From Deltaproteobacteria bacterium CG11_big_fil_rev_8_21_14_0_20_47_16 (lineage in GTDB: Bacteria > UBA10199 > GCA-002796325 > 1-14-0-20-47-16): a stretch of DNA of 64,000 nucleotides. Made by a program: the position numbers and the translations under genes. Shown here in pieces: positions 27,565-36,716 of this stretch; positions within the stretch are counted from its first letter, which is position 1; every line of letters starts with the position of its first letter. The stretch is taken from positions 62,001-126,000 of the forward strand of contig PCXA01000002.1 of the NCBI GenBank assembly GCA_002796325.1. The letters are read 5' to 3'. The notes under the pieces are model-generated. The model ran no database searches and was not told the origin of the DNA. It saw only the letters and a program-made list of their open reading frames with translations.

Positions 27565-28536
27565 CTATGCAATCGCAGATTCAATGGCGGCCAAAATGAG
27601 AGAACGGACTTCGGGAAGTTGTTTTTCAATAGTACAACCTGCAGCATGCTTATGACCACCACCGCCAAACTGAGCTGCAAGATCTGCAACATTGATCGTC
27701 TTTTTGGATCGAAGGCTTATCTTGTATCGCTTTGATTCTTGTTCACGAATCAAGGCTGCAACTTCAACACCTGCAATCCCACGTGCATACGCAATAAATC
27801 CTTCTGCCATGTCAGATGTGGCACCAGCTTCTTCCAACATCTGCTTTGTCAGGACAAGGCTAGCGCATTGGCCATCAAAATGAAATTCCAGCGTCTCAAG
27901 CACCAAAGATAGCAGTCTCAATTGTGCAGGTGGCGCATTTTCAAGTGCCGACTGACTCACATCTGCAGGACTTGCACCTAAACGTACCAGCTCAGCTGCC
28001 AATTCGAGAACTTCTGCAGTTGTATTGGAGTATTTAAAAAAGCCCGTATCCATGACCAAGCCTGTATAAACAAGGGTGGCAATCTCTGTGGTCATTTGAA
28101 CGGACAAAAGTTTTAGCAATTTATAAATAAGAGTACTCGTCGATGCAGCCTTGGGATCAATGCAGTTGCCCTCTTCTGGTGCAACATGACCAAGATGATG
28201 ATCAATATACATGCATGTGACACCTGAGACCATTTTTTCAAATTCTTCCCCAATACGCTTGGGCTGTGAGCAATCCAACATGACGACAAGATCAATATCA
28301 CTCAGTAATGGAAGCTTGTTTGTAAGTTCGTTAAGATGAGGCAGAAATTGTAAATTAAATGGTATCTTATCCTGGTTATACATTATGACTTGCTTGCCCA
28401 ACTGCTTCAACCCAACACCAAATGCTAATGTAGAACCTATGGCATCACCGTCCGGGTTTGCATGGGACACAACAAGGATTCGTCTCGCGTCCCTAAGTCG
28501 TTGAATGGCGCTGTCGTATGAAGGTTTTAATGTCAT
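27565..28536 (-). CDS. nrnA: bifunctional oligoribonuclease/PAP phosphatase NrnA (DHH family)
   Basis: 323 residues. DHH phosphoesterase with metal-binding motifs SHANPDGDAIGS, VMLDCS and IDHHLGH, and a C-terminal DHHA1 domain with the substrate-binding GGGGHKHAAG. NrnA degrades nanoRNAs and dephosphorylates 3'-phosphoadenosine 5'-phosphate. It sits between rbfA (ATGA overlap of 4 bp) and truB, its standard place in the infB operons of many phyla. Confidence 0.93.
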   Translation of the reverse strand: MTLKPSYDSAIQRLRDARRILVVSHANPDGDAIGSTLAFGVGLKQLGKQVIMYNQDKIPFNLQFLPHLNELTNKLPLLSDIDLVVMLDCSQPKRIGEEFEKMVSGVTCMYIDHHLGHVAPEEGNCIDPKAASTSTLIYKLLKLLSVQMTTEIATLVYTGLVMDTGFFKYSNTTAEVLELAAELVRLGASPADVSQSALENAPPAQLRLLSLVLETLEFHFDGQCASLVLTKQMLEEAGATSDMAEGFIAYARGIAGVEVAALIREQESKRYKISLRSKKTINVADLAAQFGGGGHKHAAGCTIEKQLPEVRSLILAAIESAIA

Positions 28537-28898
28537 GATTTATGATGAAGCCCAGCAATTAGAGCATCTATTCGCTCGCCATGTTCAATACTCTCATCAA
28601 AATAATACCGAAGAGATGGTAAATATTTGGTAGTCATTTCCTGTGCAAGTGCATGCCTAAATTGGCCTGTATGATCTTCGAGCGCCTGAGCACATTCCTT
28701 TCGGACAGCTTCACCACCAGAAACAAAGTAATAAATTTTAGCAATTTGTAGATCGCGTGTTACTTTAACCGCAGTAAATTGCAGCCCCTTTAAGCGAGGA
28801 TCCTCAAGTTCTGTGTAAGATACTTCGGAAAGCACTCTTAGAATCAGGTCACCAACTCGTTCGCAGCGATCATAGGGAAGTTTTCTTTGGTTTTTCAT
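28533..28898 (-). CDS. rbfA: ribosome-binding factor A
   Basis: 121 residues, a single KH-like domain. Family features are the N-terminal RCERVGDLILRVLSEV, the central DPRLKGLQFTAVKVTRDLQIAKIYY and the RHALAQEMTTKYLPSLRYYFDESIEHGERID end. It binds the 30S subunit near helix 1 of 16S rRNA during maturation. Two bases after infB; its stop overlaps the nrnA start by 4 bp. Confidence 0.94.
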   Translation of the reverse strand: MKNQRKLPYDRCERVGDLILRVLSEVSYTELEDPRLKGLQFTAVKVTRDLQIAKIYYFVSGGEAVRKECAQALEDHTGQFRHALAQEMTTKYLPSLRYYFDESIEHGERIDALIAGLHHKS

Positions 28899-28900
28899 GG

Positions 28901-31261
28901 TTAATCCAGTTTTGTGGCAGATTCTTCGATGACAAAGGATTCAACTACATCGCCCGGTTTCAAATCGTTATAACCCGCAATAGCAATGCCACACTCGAAA
29001 CCTTCTTGGACTTCTTTGGCATCATCCTTGAAGCGCTTCAGTGAAGAAATATCACCAGTATAGATGACAACATTATCACGGAGCAGACGACCTTTGGAAG
29101 CACGCGTAATTTTGCCTGAAATCACCATGCAGCCGGCAATAGTACCCACTTTGGATACATTGAAGACCTGCCGCACTTCGGCACGGCCATTGACCTTCTC
29201 AGTTAACGTTGGGGCCAATAAACCTTCCATGGCACGTCGCACACTATCGACCATTTCATAAATAATATTGTACGTCTTAATTTCAACATGGTGCTGCTCT
29301 GCCAACTTCTGCGCTTTATTATCTGCAACCACATGAAAGCCAATAATAACCGCATTGGAAGCCATGGCGAGCATGACATCACTTTCGGTAATACCGCCTA
29401 CACCTTTATGAAGAATGGAGACCTTCGCCTTTTCATTACTCAACTTGCTGAGTGATTCTTGAATTACCTCTGCAGAACCAAAGACGTCCGCTTTGACAAT
29501 GATATTCAGGTTTTGGACCTCACCCTCCATCATTTGACGGTGCAAGTCTTCAAGTGTAACTCGGCTATTGGCTGCCAATTGGGCCGCACGCTGAACCGTT
29601 TGGCGGTTTTCACTAATCATACGCGCCACCTTATCATCAGTGGTCACATGTAAGGTGTCACCTGCTTCAGGTGTCCCATCCAAACCAACAACCTCAACTG
29701 GCATTGATGGACCCGCTTCTTTCACTTGTTGTCCGTGTGAATTAACCAGTGCACGAACCTTGCCACTATGGATACCGCAAACCACAAAGTCGCCCACATT
29801 AATGGTACCCGATTGTACTAACAGAGTTGCAACAGGACCACGCCCCTTATCCAAGCGTGCTTCAATAATAGTTCCTTCTGCAGGACCATTTGGATCCGCC
29901 TTCAACTCCAAAACTTCAGATTGCAACAATATCATTCCCAAAAGATCGTCGATGCCTTGTTTGCTTTTAGCAGATGTTGGCACACAAATCGCGTCACCAC
30001 CCCACTCTTCAGTCACAACGCCATATTCAGATAACTCACGTTTAACACGATCTGCATTGGCATCGGGCTTATCAATTTTATTGATGGCCACAATAATTGG
30101 CACACCCGCAGCCTTGGCATGGTCAATGGCTTCTTTCGTCTGTGGCATCACACCGTCGTCAGCTGCAACAACCAGAATAACAATATCCGTAACTTTGGCA
30201 CCACGAGCACGCATGGCCGTAAATGCTGCGTGACCGGGTGTATCGAGGAAGGTGATAACACCTTTACTGTGATGGACATCATACGCACCAATATGCTGGG
30301 TAATACCACCCGCTTCGCCCGAAACAACATCTGCTGCACGGATAGCATCCAGCAAAGAAGTTTTACCATGATCTACGTGGCCCATAACAGTAACCACTGG
30401 AGGACGCGCAATCGCACCTTCACCTGAAGCAGCAGCCTTCTTGGGCTTGGCCAAAAGCTGATCTTCCTGGACACCAGCTCTTTCAATTTCAAACCCATAA
30501 TCGGTTGCCAAAAGCGTGGCTGTATCAAAGTCAATCGACTGATTGATCGTCACCATAATTCCAAGACCAATCAACTTCTTGATAAGCTCACCACCTTTAA
30601 CACCCATCGCCTGAGACAGTTCGGAAACACTAATGGAATTTTCAACCTTGATCACGCGCTTTGCAGGGCTGAGTGTTGTCACTTTGGTCTTTTTAAATTC
30701 ACGTCGGCTACTCTTACGTCGACGCACCAAGGATGGCTCAAAAATACGCTCAACACGATCTGGCACCACAGGAGCCGCTACTGCATCGTCAGAGATTTCA
30801 CCACTTGCAACGATGGTCTCTGCAAATTGTTTAAGCCCACCCGCACGTTTAATATCCTCCATCACCCATTCATCACGACTCTTCTTTTTCTTAGGTGCCT
30901 TCCGTGCCAATGCTTCTTTTTCACGTGCCTCACGTGCTTCACGCTGAACTTGGGATTCAATGGAAGGACGCACTCCCTGAGTCGCAGCAACAGGTTTTGC
31001 AACTGTCTCTGTTGCTCTTGGTGCTTCAATGACGACTGCCTCCTCTTGCACTTCACGAGGTGCTTCAGCCTGAGCAGGTGGAGAATCCTTTTCTGCAATC
31101 ATTTCTTCGGCTTTGACAGGCGCCTTTGCTGACGCCTCAGGCTCAACGGCCTTAGCACGACGTCGGATCAGCGTTGGCTTAAGTCGTTTCTCAACGACGT
31201 CCATTTTGGGCGAATCAGCTGAACCCTCAGTACTTGATGTCGGATGTGTAGGTGTTACCAT
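28901..31261 (-). CDS. infB: translation initiation factor IF-2
   Basis: 786 residues. The first 200 residues are low-complexity, rich in Ala, Glu, Lys and Arg. An IF2_N domain follows at about 207-260, then the G domain with GHVDHGKT at 294-301, DTPGH at 340-344 and NKID at 394-397, and the C-terminal beta-barrels that bind formyl-Met-tRNA. GTPase that joins initiator tRNA and the 50S subunit to the 30S complex. Four bases after nusA in the same operon. Confidence 0.97.
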   Translation of the reverse strand: MVTPTHPTSSTEGSADSPKMDVVEKRLKPTLIRRRAKAVEPEASAKAPVKAEEMIAEKDSPPAQAEAPREVQEEAVVIEAPRATETVAKPVAATQGVRPSIESQVQREAREAREKEALARKAPKKKKSRDEWVMEDIKRAGGLKQFAETIVASGEISDDAVAAPVVPDRVERIFEPSLVRRRKSSRREFKKTKVTTLSPAKRVIKVENSISVSELSQAMGVKGGELIKKLIGLGIMVTINQSIDFDTATLLATDYGFEIERAGVQEDQLLAKPKKAAASGEGAIARPPVVTVMGHVDHGKTSLLDAIRAADVVSGEAGGITQHIGAYDVHHSKGVITFLDTPGHAAFTAMRARGAKVTDIVILVVAADDGVMPQTKEAIDHAKAAGVPIIVAINKIDKPDANADRVKRELSEYGVVTEEWGGDAICVPTSAKSKQGIDDLLGMILLQSEVLELKADPNGPAEGTIIEARLDKGRGPVATLLVQSGTINVGDFVVCGIHSGKVRALVNSHGQQVKEAGPSMPVEVVGLDGTPEAGDTLHVTTDDKVARMISENRQTVQRAAQLAANSRVTLEDLHRQMMEGEVQNLNIIVKADVFGSAEVIQESLSKLSNEKAKVSILHKGVGGITESDVMLAMASNAVIIGFHVVADNKAQKLAEQHHVEIKTYNIIYEMVDSVRRAMEGLLAPTLTEKVNGRAEVRQVFNVSKVGTIAGCMVISGKITRASKGRLLRDNVVIYTGDISSLKRFKDDAKEVQEGFECGIAIAGYNDLKPGDVVESFVIEESATKLD

Positions 31262-31264
31262 GAG

Positions 31265-32677
31265 TTATCCTTTAGCTTCTTCTTTCGCGTCATCGTTCTT
31301 TACTTCAACAGTCTCTTCAATTTCTTCGCTCTTGGCTCCACCTGATGGTAATGCATCTCGTTCAGCCTGAGCTGCAGCTTTAGCAGCCTCTTGCTCTTTC
31401 ATAATTTCGGCTAACACAGACTCTGACGAAAGGCCAGAAGCTTGTGCAGCCCCCGCCTTCTCCAGAATTTCCTTCAACGCATTATCACTCATTCCAGGGA
31501 TACGCTTCAATCCCTCAAGACCCGCGGCCAAAATATCTTCCATCGTGCGGAAACTATGGCTGTGAAGAATAATCGCCGTACCATCATCAATGCCGAGCAT
31601 CCGTGTGAGCGCTTCTTTGTGCCGCCCCGCCAACTCTTCAACACGTGTTTCACTGAGCACATCGATATTCCATCCGGTCAATTGAGCGGCAAGGCGCACG
31701 TTTTGTCCACGGCGACCAATCGCCAGTGATAACTGATCATCAGGCACAATCACTTCCATGCTGTGATCTTTATCGCGAATTACAACCTTTACCACCTCGG
31801 CTGGGGCAATTGCGTTACACACAAAGCGCGCATCGTCGTTATCCCAGGCAATGATATCAATTTTTTCATTACGCAGCTCTTGAACAACTGTTTGAACGCG
31901 AGATCCCTTCATACCCACGCAAGCTCCCACTGGATCCACATCCGAATCGCGCGAATAGACCGCGATTTTGCTACGTGCACCCACCTCACGGGCAACCGCT
32001 TTAATTTCAACAATGCCTTCACGCACTTCAGGAACTTCCATTTCAAATAGTGCACGCACAAGCTCTGGCGTGCGGCGTGACAAAATAATTTGTGGGCCAC
32101 GACCTTCGCGATGAATTTGTAAAAAGTACCCTTGGACACGTTCACCTGGGCGATAACGCTCTGAAGGAACTTGTTCACTCTTTGGAACAGCGGCTTCGGT
32201 ACGCCCCAAATCTACAATCATGTCGCCCTTTTCAAAACGGCGCACAATACCGGTGATCAACTCACCCACACGATCTTTAAATTCTTCGTAGATAAAATCA
32301 CGTTCTGCATCACGCAACTTTTGGATAATGACTTGTTTGGCGGTTTGAGCAGCAATACGGCCATAGATACGCTTTTCAACCTTAACACCCAAGCTATCAC
32401 CCATTTGCGCATCTGGATCTAATTCATGCGCTTCTTTCAACGTCATTTGAGTATTGGCATCTTCAATTGGGTCTGCAACCGTCTTAAATTGGAAGAGCTC
32501 AATTTCTCCATTGTCTTCATTGAAGTGGGCTTCCAATTCGCCCAAGTGACCCAGCTTCTTGCGAGCAGCTGTCAAAAAGGCAGATTCAATCGCTTCTACC
32601 AAACGATCCTTGGGGATGCTCTTTTCTTTGCTCACCTGTTCGAGCACGCGATTCATGTCAATAAACATACCTTCCAT
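31265..32677 (-). CDS. nusA: transcription termination/antitermination factor NusA
   Basis: 470 residues: N-terminal RNA polymerase-binding domain (MNRVLEQVSKEKSIPKDRLVEAIESA), S1 domain, KH domains with GACVGMKGSRVQTVVQEL and AIGRRGQNVRLAAQLTGW, and an acidic C-terminal region with a helix-hairpin-like repeat. An AAGGAG site 6 nt before the ATG at 32677 decides the start; a second ATG three codons in is possible. Modulates pausing and termination, and in other bacteria NusA feeds back on its own operon leader, which here carries an attenuator-like hairpin. Confidence 0.96.
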   Translation of the reverse strand: MEGMFIDMNRVLEQVSKEKSIPKDRLVEAIESAFLTAARKKLGHLGELEAHFNEDNGEIELFQFKTVADPIEDANTQMTLKEAHELDPDAQMGDSLGVKVEKRIYGRIAAQTAKQVIIQKLRDAERDFIYEEFKDRVGELITGIVRRFEKGDMIVDLGRTEAAVPKSEQVPSERYRPGERVQGYFLQIHREGRGPQIILSRRTPELVRALFEMEVPEVREGIVEIKAVAREVGARSKIAVYSRDSDVDPVGACVGMKGSRVQTVVQELRNEKIDIIAWDNDDARFVCNAIAPAEVVKVVIRDKDHSMEVIVPDDQLSLAIGRRGQNVRLAAQLTGWNIDVLSETRVEELAGRHKEALTRMLGIDDGTAIILHSHSFRTMEDILAAGLEGLKRIPGMSDNALKEILEKAGAAQASGLSSESVLAEIMKEQEAAKAAAQAERDALPSGGAKSEEIEETVEVKNDDAKEEAKG

Positions 32678-32687
32678 ACAATTCTCC

Positions 32688-33158
32688 TTAGGATTTGTCC
32701 CAATCCTTCACAACACGGGCCTTGCCCAGTGCCGAAAATGGGATAGTGTAATCAACACCATCCACGGTCATAAAAATATTTTCTTCATCACAGCTCTTCA
32801 AAATACCACGATAGTTTTGGCGTCCTGCCAACGGCGCAACGGTTTTCAATTTCACAGTCTCTCCCAAGAACCGTTTAAAATCTTCAAAGTACCGCAATGG
32901 ACGTTCAATGCCGGGCGACGAAATTTCCAAATCGTAGGCACTATCAATTGGATCTTCTACATCCAAGTGGGTGGATAAAACGATGGACATTTGCGCACAA
33001 TCGTCCAATGTTACACCGCCTTCTTTATCAATGTAGAGCCGCAAGATCTGGCGCCCAGAGTCCCGGAGCAATTCCCGCTCAACCAAACGAAACCCTCTGC
33101 TCTCCAATACCGGCTTAACCGTCATTTCCACCTTTTGGAGTTGTGAATTTTTATCCAT
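32688..33158 (-). CDS. rimP: ribosome maturation factor RimP
   Basis: 156 residues. Two-domain RimP with ILRLYIDKEGGVTLDDCAQMS and the signature YDLEISSPGIERPL, followed by the SH3-like C-terminal domain. It acts in 30S assembly. First gene of the rimP-nusA-infB-rbfA-nrnA-truB operon, with a roughly 60-nt leader that contains a hairpin and T-run. Confidence 0.94.
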   Translation of the reverse strand: MDKNSQLQKVEMTVKPVLESRGFRLVERELLRDSGRQILRLYIDKEGGVTLDDCAQMSIVLSTHLDVEDPIDSAYDLEISSPGIERPLRYFEDFKRFLGETVKLKTVAPLAGRQNYRGILKSCDEENIFMTVDGVDYTIPFSALGKARVVKDWDKS

Positions 33159-33170
33159 ATTCGCACCACA

Positions 33171-33196
33171 AAAACAAAATGGGCCTTAAAGGCCCA
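33171..33196 (-). promoter_or_regulatory. attenuator-like hairpin in the rimP-nusA-infB leader
   Basis: On the minus strand TGGGCC, a 5-nt loop, GGCCCA is followed by TTTTGTTTTTG and then, 12 nt later, the rimP ATG. It lies between the promoter at 33253-33224 and the first gene, so it can only act as a conditional terminator or an RNA-stability element. Confidence 0.6.
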
Positions 33197-33223
33197 CTTT
33201 GTAGGTTACAAAGATTGGTCGCG

Positions 33224-33253
33224 CTTATAGTGGCAAATGCCGTACCGAATCAA
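33224..33253 (-). promoter_or_regulatory. candidate promoter of the rimP-nusA-infB operon
   Basis: TTGATT at 33253-33248, an 18-bp spacer and TATAAG at 33229-33224 on the minus strand. The start would lie near 33217, giving a leader of about 59 nt. Confidence 0.55.
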
Positions 33254-33275
33254 GTCTTAATTCGAATAATTATCT

Positions 33276-33304
33276 TTGATTTTCAGGGATATTCAAGGCA
33301 TAGC
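33276..33304 (+). promoter_or_regulatory. candidate mqnA promoter, leaderless geometry
   Basis: TTGATT at 33276-33281, a 17-bp spacer and CATAGC at 33299-33304; the mqnA ATG is 6 nt further on. The nearest AAGG is 12 nt upstream of the ATG, too far for a normal Shine-Dalgarno. The -10 match is modest. Confidence 0.4.
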
Positions 33305-33310
33305 CGCCCC

Positions 33311-34081
33311 ATGTCAAACGAGCAGATACAACTCGGAACAGTGCCCTACCTGAACGCTGCACCGCTCTTGGCAGGCCTTTCGCAGCCTTTGCGTCGCTCT
33401 CATCCAAGGCAATTGGCGCAGCAGCTTATCAGAGGCGACATTGAATTAGCCCTCCTATCCACCTCAGTTCTTTTTGAGCATCACAACCTCTACCTGGTGC
33501 CCGGCATGGCCATTGGATGCCGCGGCCCTGTACAATCAGTTAAACTATTCTTTAATAAAGATGCATTAACTATTGAAAATATAAATAGAATTATACTAAG
33601 TCCGAATTCCAATTCGGCCAATCAGTTAACACGCATTCTCTTTCCCAAGGCCGAATTTTTGGATGGTCAAAAAATAGAAAAACTAGAAATCCCAGACGCT
33701 GAGGTGGTTATTGGAGACGATGCCCTCGTACGACCCGACGCCTTTGGCTCAATTGATATTGGACAACTATGGTGGGAACGCACAGGGCTGCCATTTGTCT
33801 TTGCTGCTTGGATCAGCCGATCCCCCCATATTTCCAGATCGTTATGGGAGCAACTCCATCACGTCAAACAGTCCAATTTGAAGAATTTGAATACGTGCTT
33901 AGACCAAATGACAGAGCCTTACCCACTCGATCGCAATGCACAGATCCGCTATTTGCAAGACAATATCCACTATGATCTGGGTGATACCGAAATGAGGGGA
34001 CTCGCTCGCTTTCGTGAGGAATGCATCACGCATAAGCTGATGCCAGCCGTCCAACCCATTCATCTCGCTACAATTATCTGA
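33311..34081 (+). CDS. mqnA: chorismate dehydratase, futalosine pathway
   Basis: 256 residues from the ATG at 33311; a longer frame from 33143 overlaps the divergent rimP promoter and start and is rejected. Periplasmic-binding-protein fold of the MqnA/MqnD family: GTVPYLNAAPLLAGL, DIELALLSTSVLFEH, QSVKLFFNKD, NSANQLTRIL and VIGDDAL. It dehydrates chorismate to 3-[(1-carboxyvinyl)oxy]benzoate, the first step of menaquinone synthesis by the futalosine route. Together with the amidohydrolase and UbiD homologue 1.5-4 kb away it indicates that pathway. MqnE and MqnC are not in the window. Confidence 0.88.
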   Translation: MSNEQIQLGTVPYLNAAPLLAGLSQPLRRSHPRQLAQQLIRGDIELALLSTSVLFEHHNLYLVPGMAIGCRGPVQSVKLFFNKDALTIENINRIILSPNSNSANQLTRILFPKAEFLDGQKIEKLEIPDAEVVIGDDALVRPDAFGSIDIGQLWWERTGLPFVFAAWISRSPHISRSLWEQLHHVKQSNLKNLNTCLDQMTEPYPLDRNAQIRYLQDNIHYDLGDTEMRGLARFREECITHKLMPAVQPIHLATII

Positions 34082-34420
34082 TTATTTTTTAATGGACTTG
34101 GTATGGCCGTATTCGCGTAAAAAGCGGCCTGAACGTGCCTGCGTGCTTTGCGCAGTGGTACGAAGATCATCACTGATTTTATTGGTATCTGCACATTTCA
34201 TACATAACCACTGTTTTACGACCAAACGGTTGTTGTGTTGGTAGTGCTCCACATCAGATGTAAACTTGCTGCACAACTCACATTGATTGCGCATGGATTG
34301 GGCATCTGCTTCAATTCCAGCACCCTTTTGAGGGGCCTTTTTGATCTTGCGCTCCACAACCTTGTTCTGGTCAGTGGACATGAACCCTGCTTTTTGAAGT
34401 GCCTGCTTTAATGAACTCAT
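34082..34420 (-). CDS. small zinc-ribbon-like protein, unknown function
   Basis: 112 residues, family not recognised. The N-terminus MSSLKQALQKAGFM is amphipathic, followed by a Lys-rich stretch. The centre holds two CxxC knuckles (CELC and CMKC) 32 residues apart with an intervening HYQH, consistent with a zinc ribbon. The C-terminal third is basic and polar. It directly abuts the mqnA stop on the opposite strand and starts 2 bp after leucine dehydrogenase in the same direction, so the two are probably co-transcribed. A nucleic-acid-binding role is a guess only. Confidence 0.7.
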   Translation of the reverse strand: MSSLKQALQKAGFMSTDQNKVVERKIKKAPQKGAGIEADAQSMRNQCELCSKFTSDVEHYQHNNRLVVKQWLCMKCADTNKISDDLRTTAQSTQARSGRFLREYGHTKSIKK

Positions 34421-34422
34421 AA

Positions 34423-35538
34423 TTATGCTCTACGGTTGTGGATATTTTCCAATAAGTTTTTGCTACGTGGTGAATAGACATTATTCGCACGGCCAATCTT
34501 ATCCAAGCGTCTCTTCACCAAATAATCTGCGGCATCTCGTGTTGAAATCTTCTGGTCTTCAGAAATTTCAAACACACGCATCAGGTTATAATAAATACCA
34601 CGTGTCATACGTTCAGCACGCTCGGGACTATAACCCTCTAGCTCTTGATAGACGTTGATCAAACCACCTGCGTTAATGACATAATCAGGTGCATATAAAA
34701 TACCTCTTTTACCCAAAAGATCTGCATGGGAGTCATGTTCCAATTGGTTATTGGCTGCACCTGCCACAATTTGGCATTGAAGCTCATTGATTGTGCGATC
34801 ATTAATCACAGCTCCCATTGCACACGGCGCCAAAATATCACAAGGCATCGTAATGATTTGGTTGGGCTCAGCAACTTCCAATTCTAAACGTTTTGCCAAA
34901 CCTTCCACACGCTCTTTATCAATATCTGCAATGGTCACCTTGGCGCCAGATTTGACCAGCAGCTCTGCCAAATTGCTTCCAACAGAGCCTGCGCCTTGCA
35001 CATTGATGCGGATTCCCGTTAAATCTTCGTGACCAAACTTCTTTTTCATACAAGCCAATATGCCTTGATAAACACCCAGCGCTGTAAATGGAGCGGGATT
35101 ACCACTACCGCCGTGGTTGGATTCAATCCCCACGACATAATCGGTTTCCATGTACATATATTCGGCATCATTTACATCGATACCAACATCCTCGGCAGTT
35201 ATATAACGACCACCAAGCGTATTAATGAAACGACCAAACATACGGAAGAAACTCTGAGATTTGTGCTTTTTAGGGTCACCAATAATGACCGCCTTACCCC
35301 CACCCAGGTTCAATCCGGCTGCTGCTGCTTTATAGGTCATGCCCCGTGAAAGGCGCAGCACATCCCGTAACGCATCTTCTTCAGTAGCATAGGGCCACAT
35401 GCGCGTTCCGCCCAGTGCAGGGCCTAATGTCGTATTGTGAATAGCAACAATCGCTTTGAGGCCGGTACCCTTGTCTTGAAAAAATACAACTTGCTCGTGA
35501 TCATATTCTTCCATTTTCGCTAATACAGAAACAGTCAT
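34423..35538 (-). CDS. leucine dehydrogenase (Glu/Leu/Phe/Val dehydrogenase family)
   Basis: 371 residues. NAD-dependent oxidative deamination of leucine and other branched-chain amino acids. Substrate loop LGPALGGTRMWPY, the catalytic Lys in LNLGGGKAVIIGDPKK, and the Rossmann motif NVQGAGSVGSNLAELL are all typical. GAGAGGAG precedes the ATG. It supplies the 2-oxo acids that would feed the leucine (12.6-17.9 kb) and putative isobutyryl-CoA (0.9-6.8 kb) clusters. Divergent from the aminofutalosine deaminase-like gene with 38 bp between starts. Confidence 0.92.
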   Translation of the reverse strand: MTVSVLAKMEEYDHEQVVFFQDKGTGLKAIVAIHNTTLGPALGGTRMWPYATEEDALRDVLRLSRGMTYKAAAAGLNLGGGKAVIIGDPKKHKSQSFFRMFGRFINTLGGRYITAEDVGIDVNDAEYMYMETDYVVGIESNHGGSGNPAPFTALGVYQGILACMKKKFGHEDLTGIRINVQGAGSVGSNLAELLVKSGAKVTIADIDKERVEGLAKRLELEVAEPNQIITMPCDILAPCAMGAVINDRTINELQCQIVAGAANNQLEHDSHADLLGKRGILYAPDYVINAGGLINVYQELEGYSPERAERMTRGIYYNLMRVFEISEDQKISTRDAADYLVKRRLDKIGRANNVYSPRSKNLLENIHNRRA

Positions 35539-35576
35539 GTAGTGCTCCTCTCAATTTGGAAAACAACGCGGCGCAC

Positions 35577-36716
35577 ATGCCACCAGAACTCTCATTTGTC
35601 AACTCTGGTCAAACGATCCGCTTTCATGCTACGGACGCCGGCATGCAACTTCGTGATTCTCAAAAAGCCATTGGAATTGATGGTGACCACATCACCTATG
35701 TCTGCGACCTCAATGACGCCCCTGTTGAAGCTGAGACTATTACACTTGCCGATACGGTATTACTTCCCGGCTTTGTAAATGCCCACTGCCACTTGGATTT
35801 GTCACATATGAAGGACCAATTTTCCTACAATGGATCGTTTTCAGGATGGATTCAGGAAGTGATGGCACAGCGATTGACACCCGATGCGGATGCCATGCGC
35901 TCAGCGGCACAGGCCCTCATCCAGTCCGGCGTTACATCGGTTAACGACCATGTCGGTGCCTGGTCGGACCTGTCATCGATTACAGATCTGCCACTACGCT
36001 ATCGTTTCTTCGTTGAAGTGTCAGGCGTTACCCCAGAAACAGCAGCCACGCGGCTCCAGATGGCGCAAGACTTGGCCATTCAATTGCAGCGTGAGGGGAA
36101 AATGGCCACTGCCACACCGCACTCCTCCTATTCACTCCATGCCGCCACACGGGATTCAATGATCGGAAATGCAACGACCACACTTTCCATCCATTATGCG
36201 GAGAGTGCAGAAGAAAAAGACTACTTTGTAACGGGCGCCGGCAAGATGGCCGATTTTTTACACGACCTGGGGGCACCGCAAGGAAAGCCAACCGCGATGC
36301 CGTTTCCCAAGTCGTTTCTGGCCGTGCATTGCAACACTGTCACCGATGATGACATCCAGCGATTGAAAACGAGTGGCGCCACAGTGGTGCACTGCCCGCG
36401 CAGTCATCGCTACTTTAATCACCCCCCGTTTCCATTACAGAAGCTTCGGGATGCAGGCATTCCCATTCAAATTGGCACCGACAGCTTGGCAAGCTGCCCC
36501 AACATGGACTTTTTAGAAGAGCTGCGGGCCATGCGAGAGGAATTTCCGTTTTTGACAGCAACGGAAATCCTAAAAATGGCCAGTGGCAATTGTCAGGCGG
36601 GTGGCGCCGCTTTTGCCCCAGGACAATTTGCCGATATTGTTGGACTTCCCATGCAAGATGATATTTTACAGGGACCCGTTACATTCAGCATGATTGGAGG
36701 CAAACGTGTCATTTGA
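35577..36716 (+). CDS. amidohydrolase, probable aminofutalosine deaminase
   Basis: 379 residues from the ATG at 35577; an in-frame TTG at 35556 is less likely. TIM-barrel metallo-hydrolase: metal ligands in NAHCHLDLSHM, HYAESAEEKDYF (His and Glu), VHCNTV and GTDSLASCPNMDF. The pattern VHCPRSHRYF and the short C-terminus resemble 6-amino-6-deoxyfutalosine deaminases and differ from cytosine deaminases. The gene overlaps the UbiD-family gene by 11 bp and lies next to mqnA, which supports the menaquinone assignment. Substrate not provable from sequence. Confidence 0.72.
   Translation: MPPELSFVNSGQTIRFHATDAGMQLRDSQKAIGIDGDHITYVCDLNDAPVEAETITLADTVLLPGFVNAHCHLDLSHMKDQFSYNGSFSGWIQEVMAQRLTPDADAMRSAAQALIQSGVTSVNDHVGAWSDLSSITDLPLRYRFFVEVSGVTPETAATRLQMAQDLAIQLQREGKMATATPHSSYSLHAATRDSMIGNATTTLSIHYAESAEEKDYFVTGAGKMADFLHDLGAPQGKPTAMPFPKSFLAVHCNTVTDDDIQRLKTSGATVVHCPRSHRYFNHPPFPLQKLRDAGIPIQIGTDSLASCPNMDFLEELRAMREEFPFLTATEILKMASGNCQAGGAAFAPGQFADIVGLPMQDDILQGPVTFSMIGGKRVI

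Noticed and set aside
27558-27692. 45-codon N-terminal extension of truB
   Set aside because: It lies over the 3' end of nrnA in another frame; the family start MDGILIVDKPKG is at 27557.
33143-33310. 56-codon N-terminal extension of mqnA
   Set aside because: It covers the divergent rimP promoter, leader hairpin and start codon, and the family begins at the ATG at 33311.
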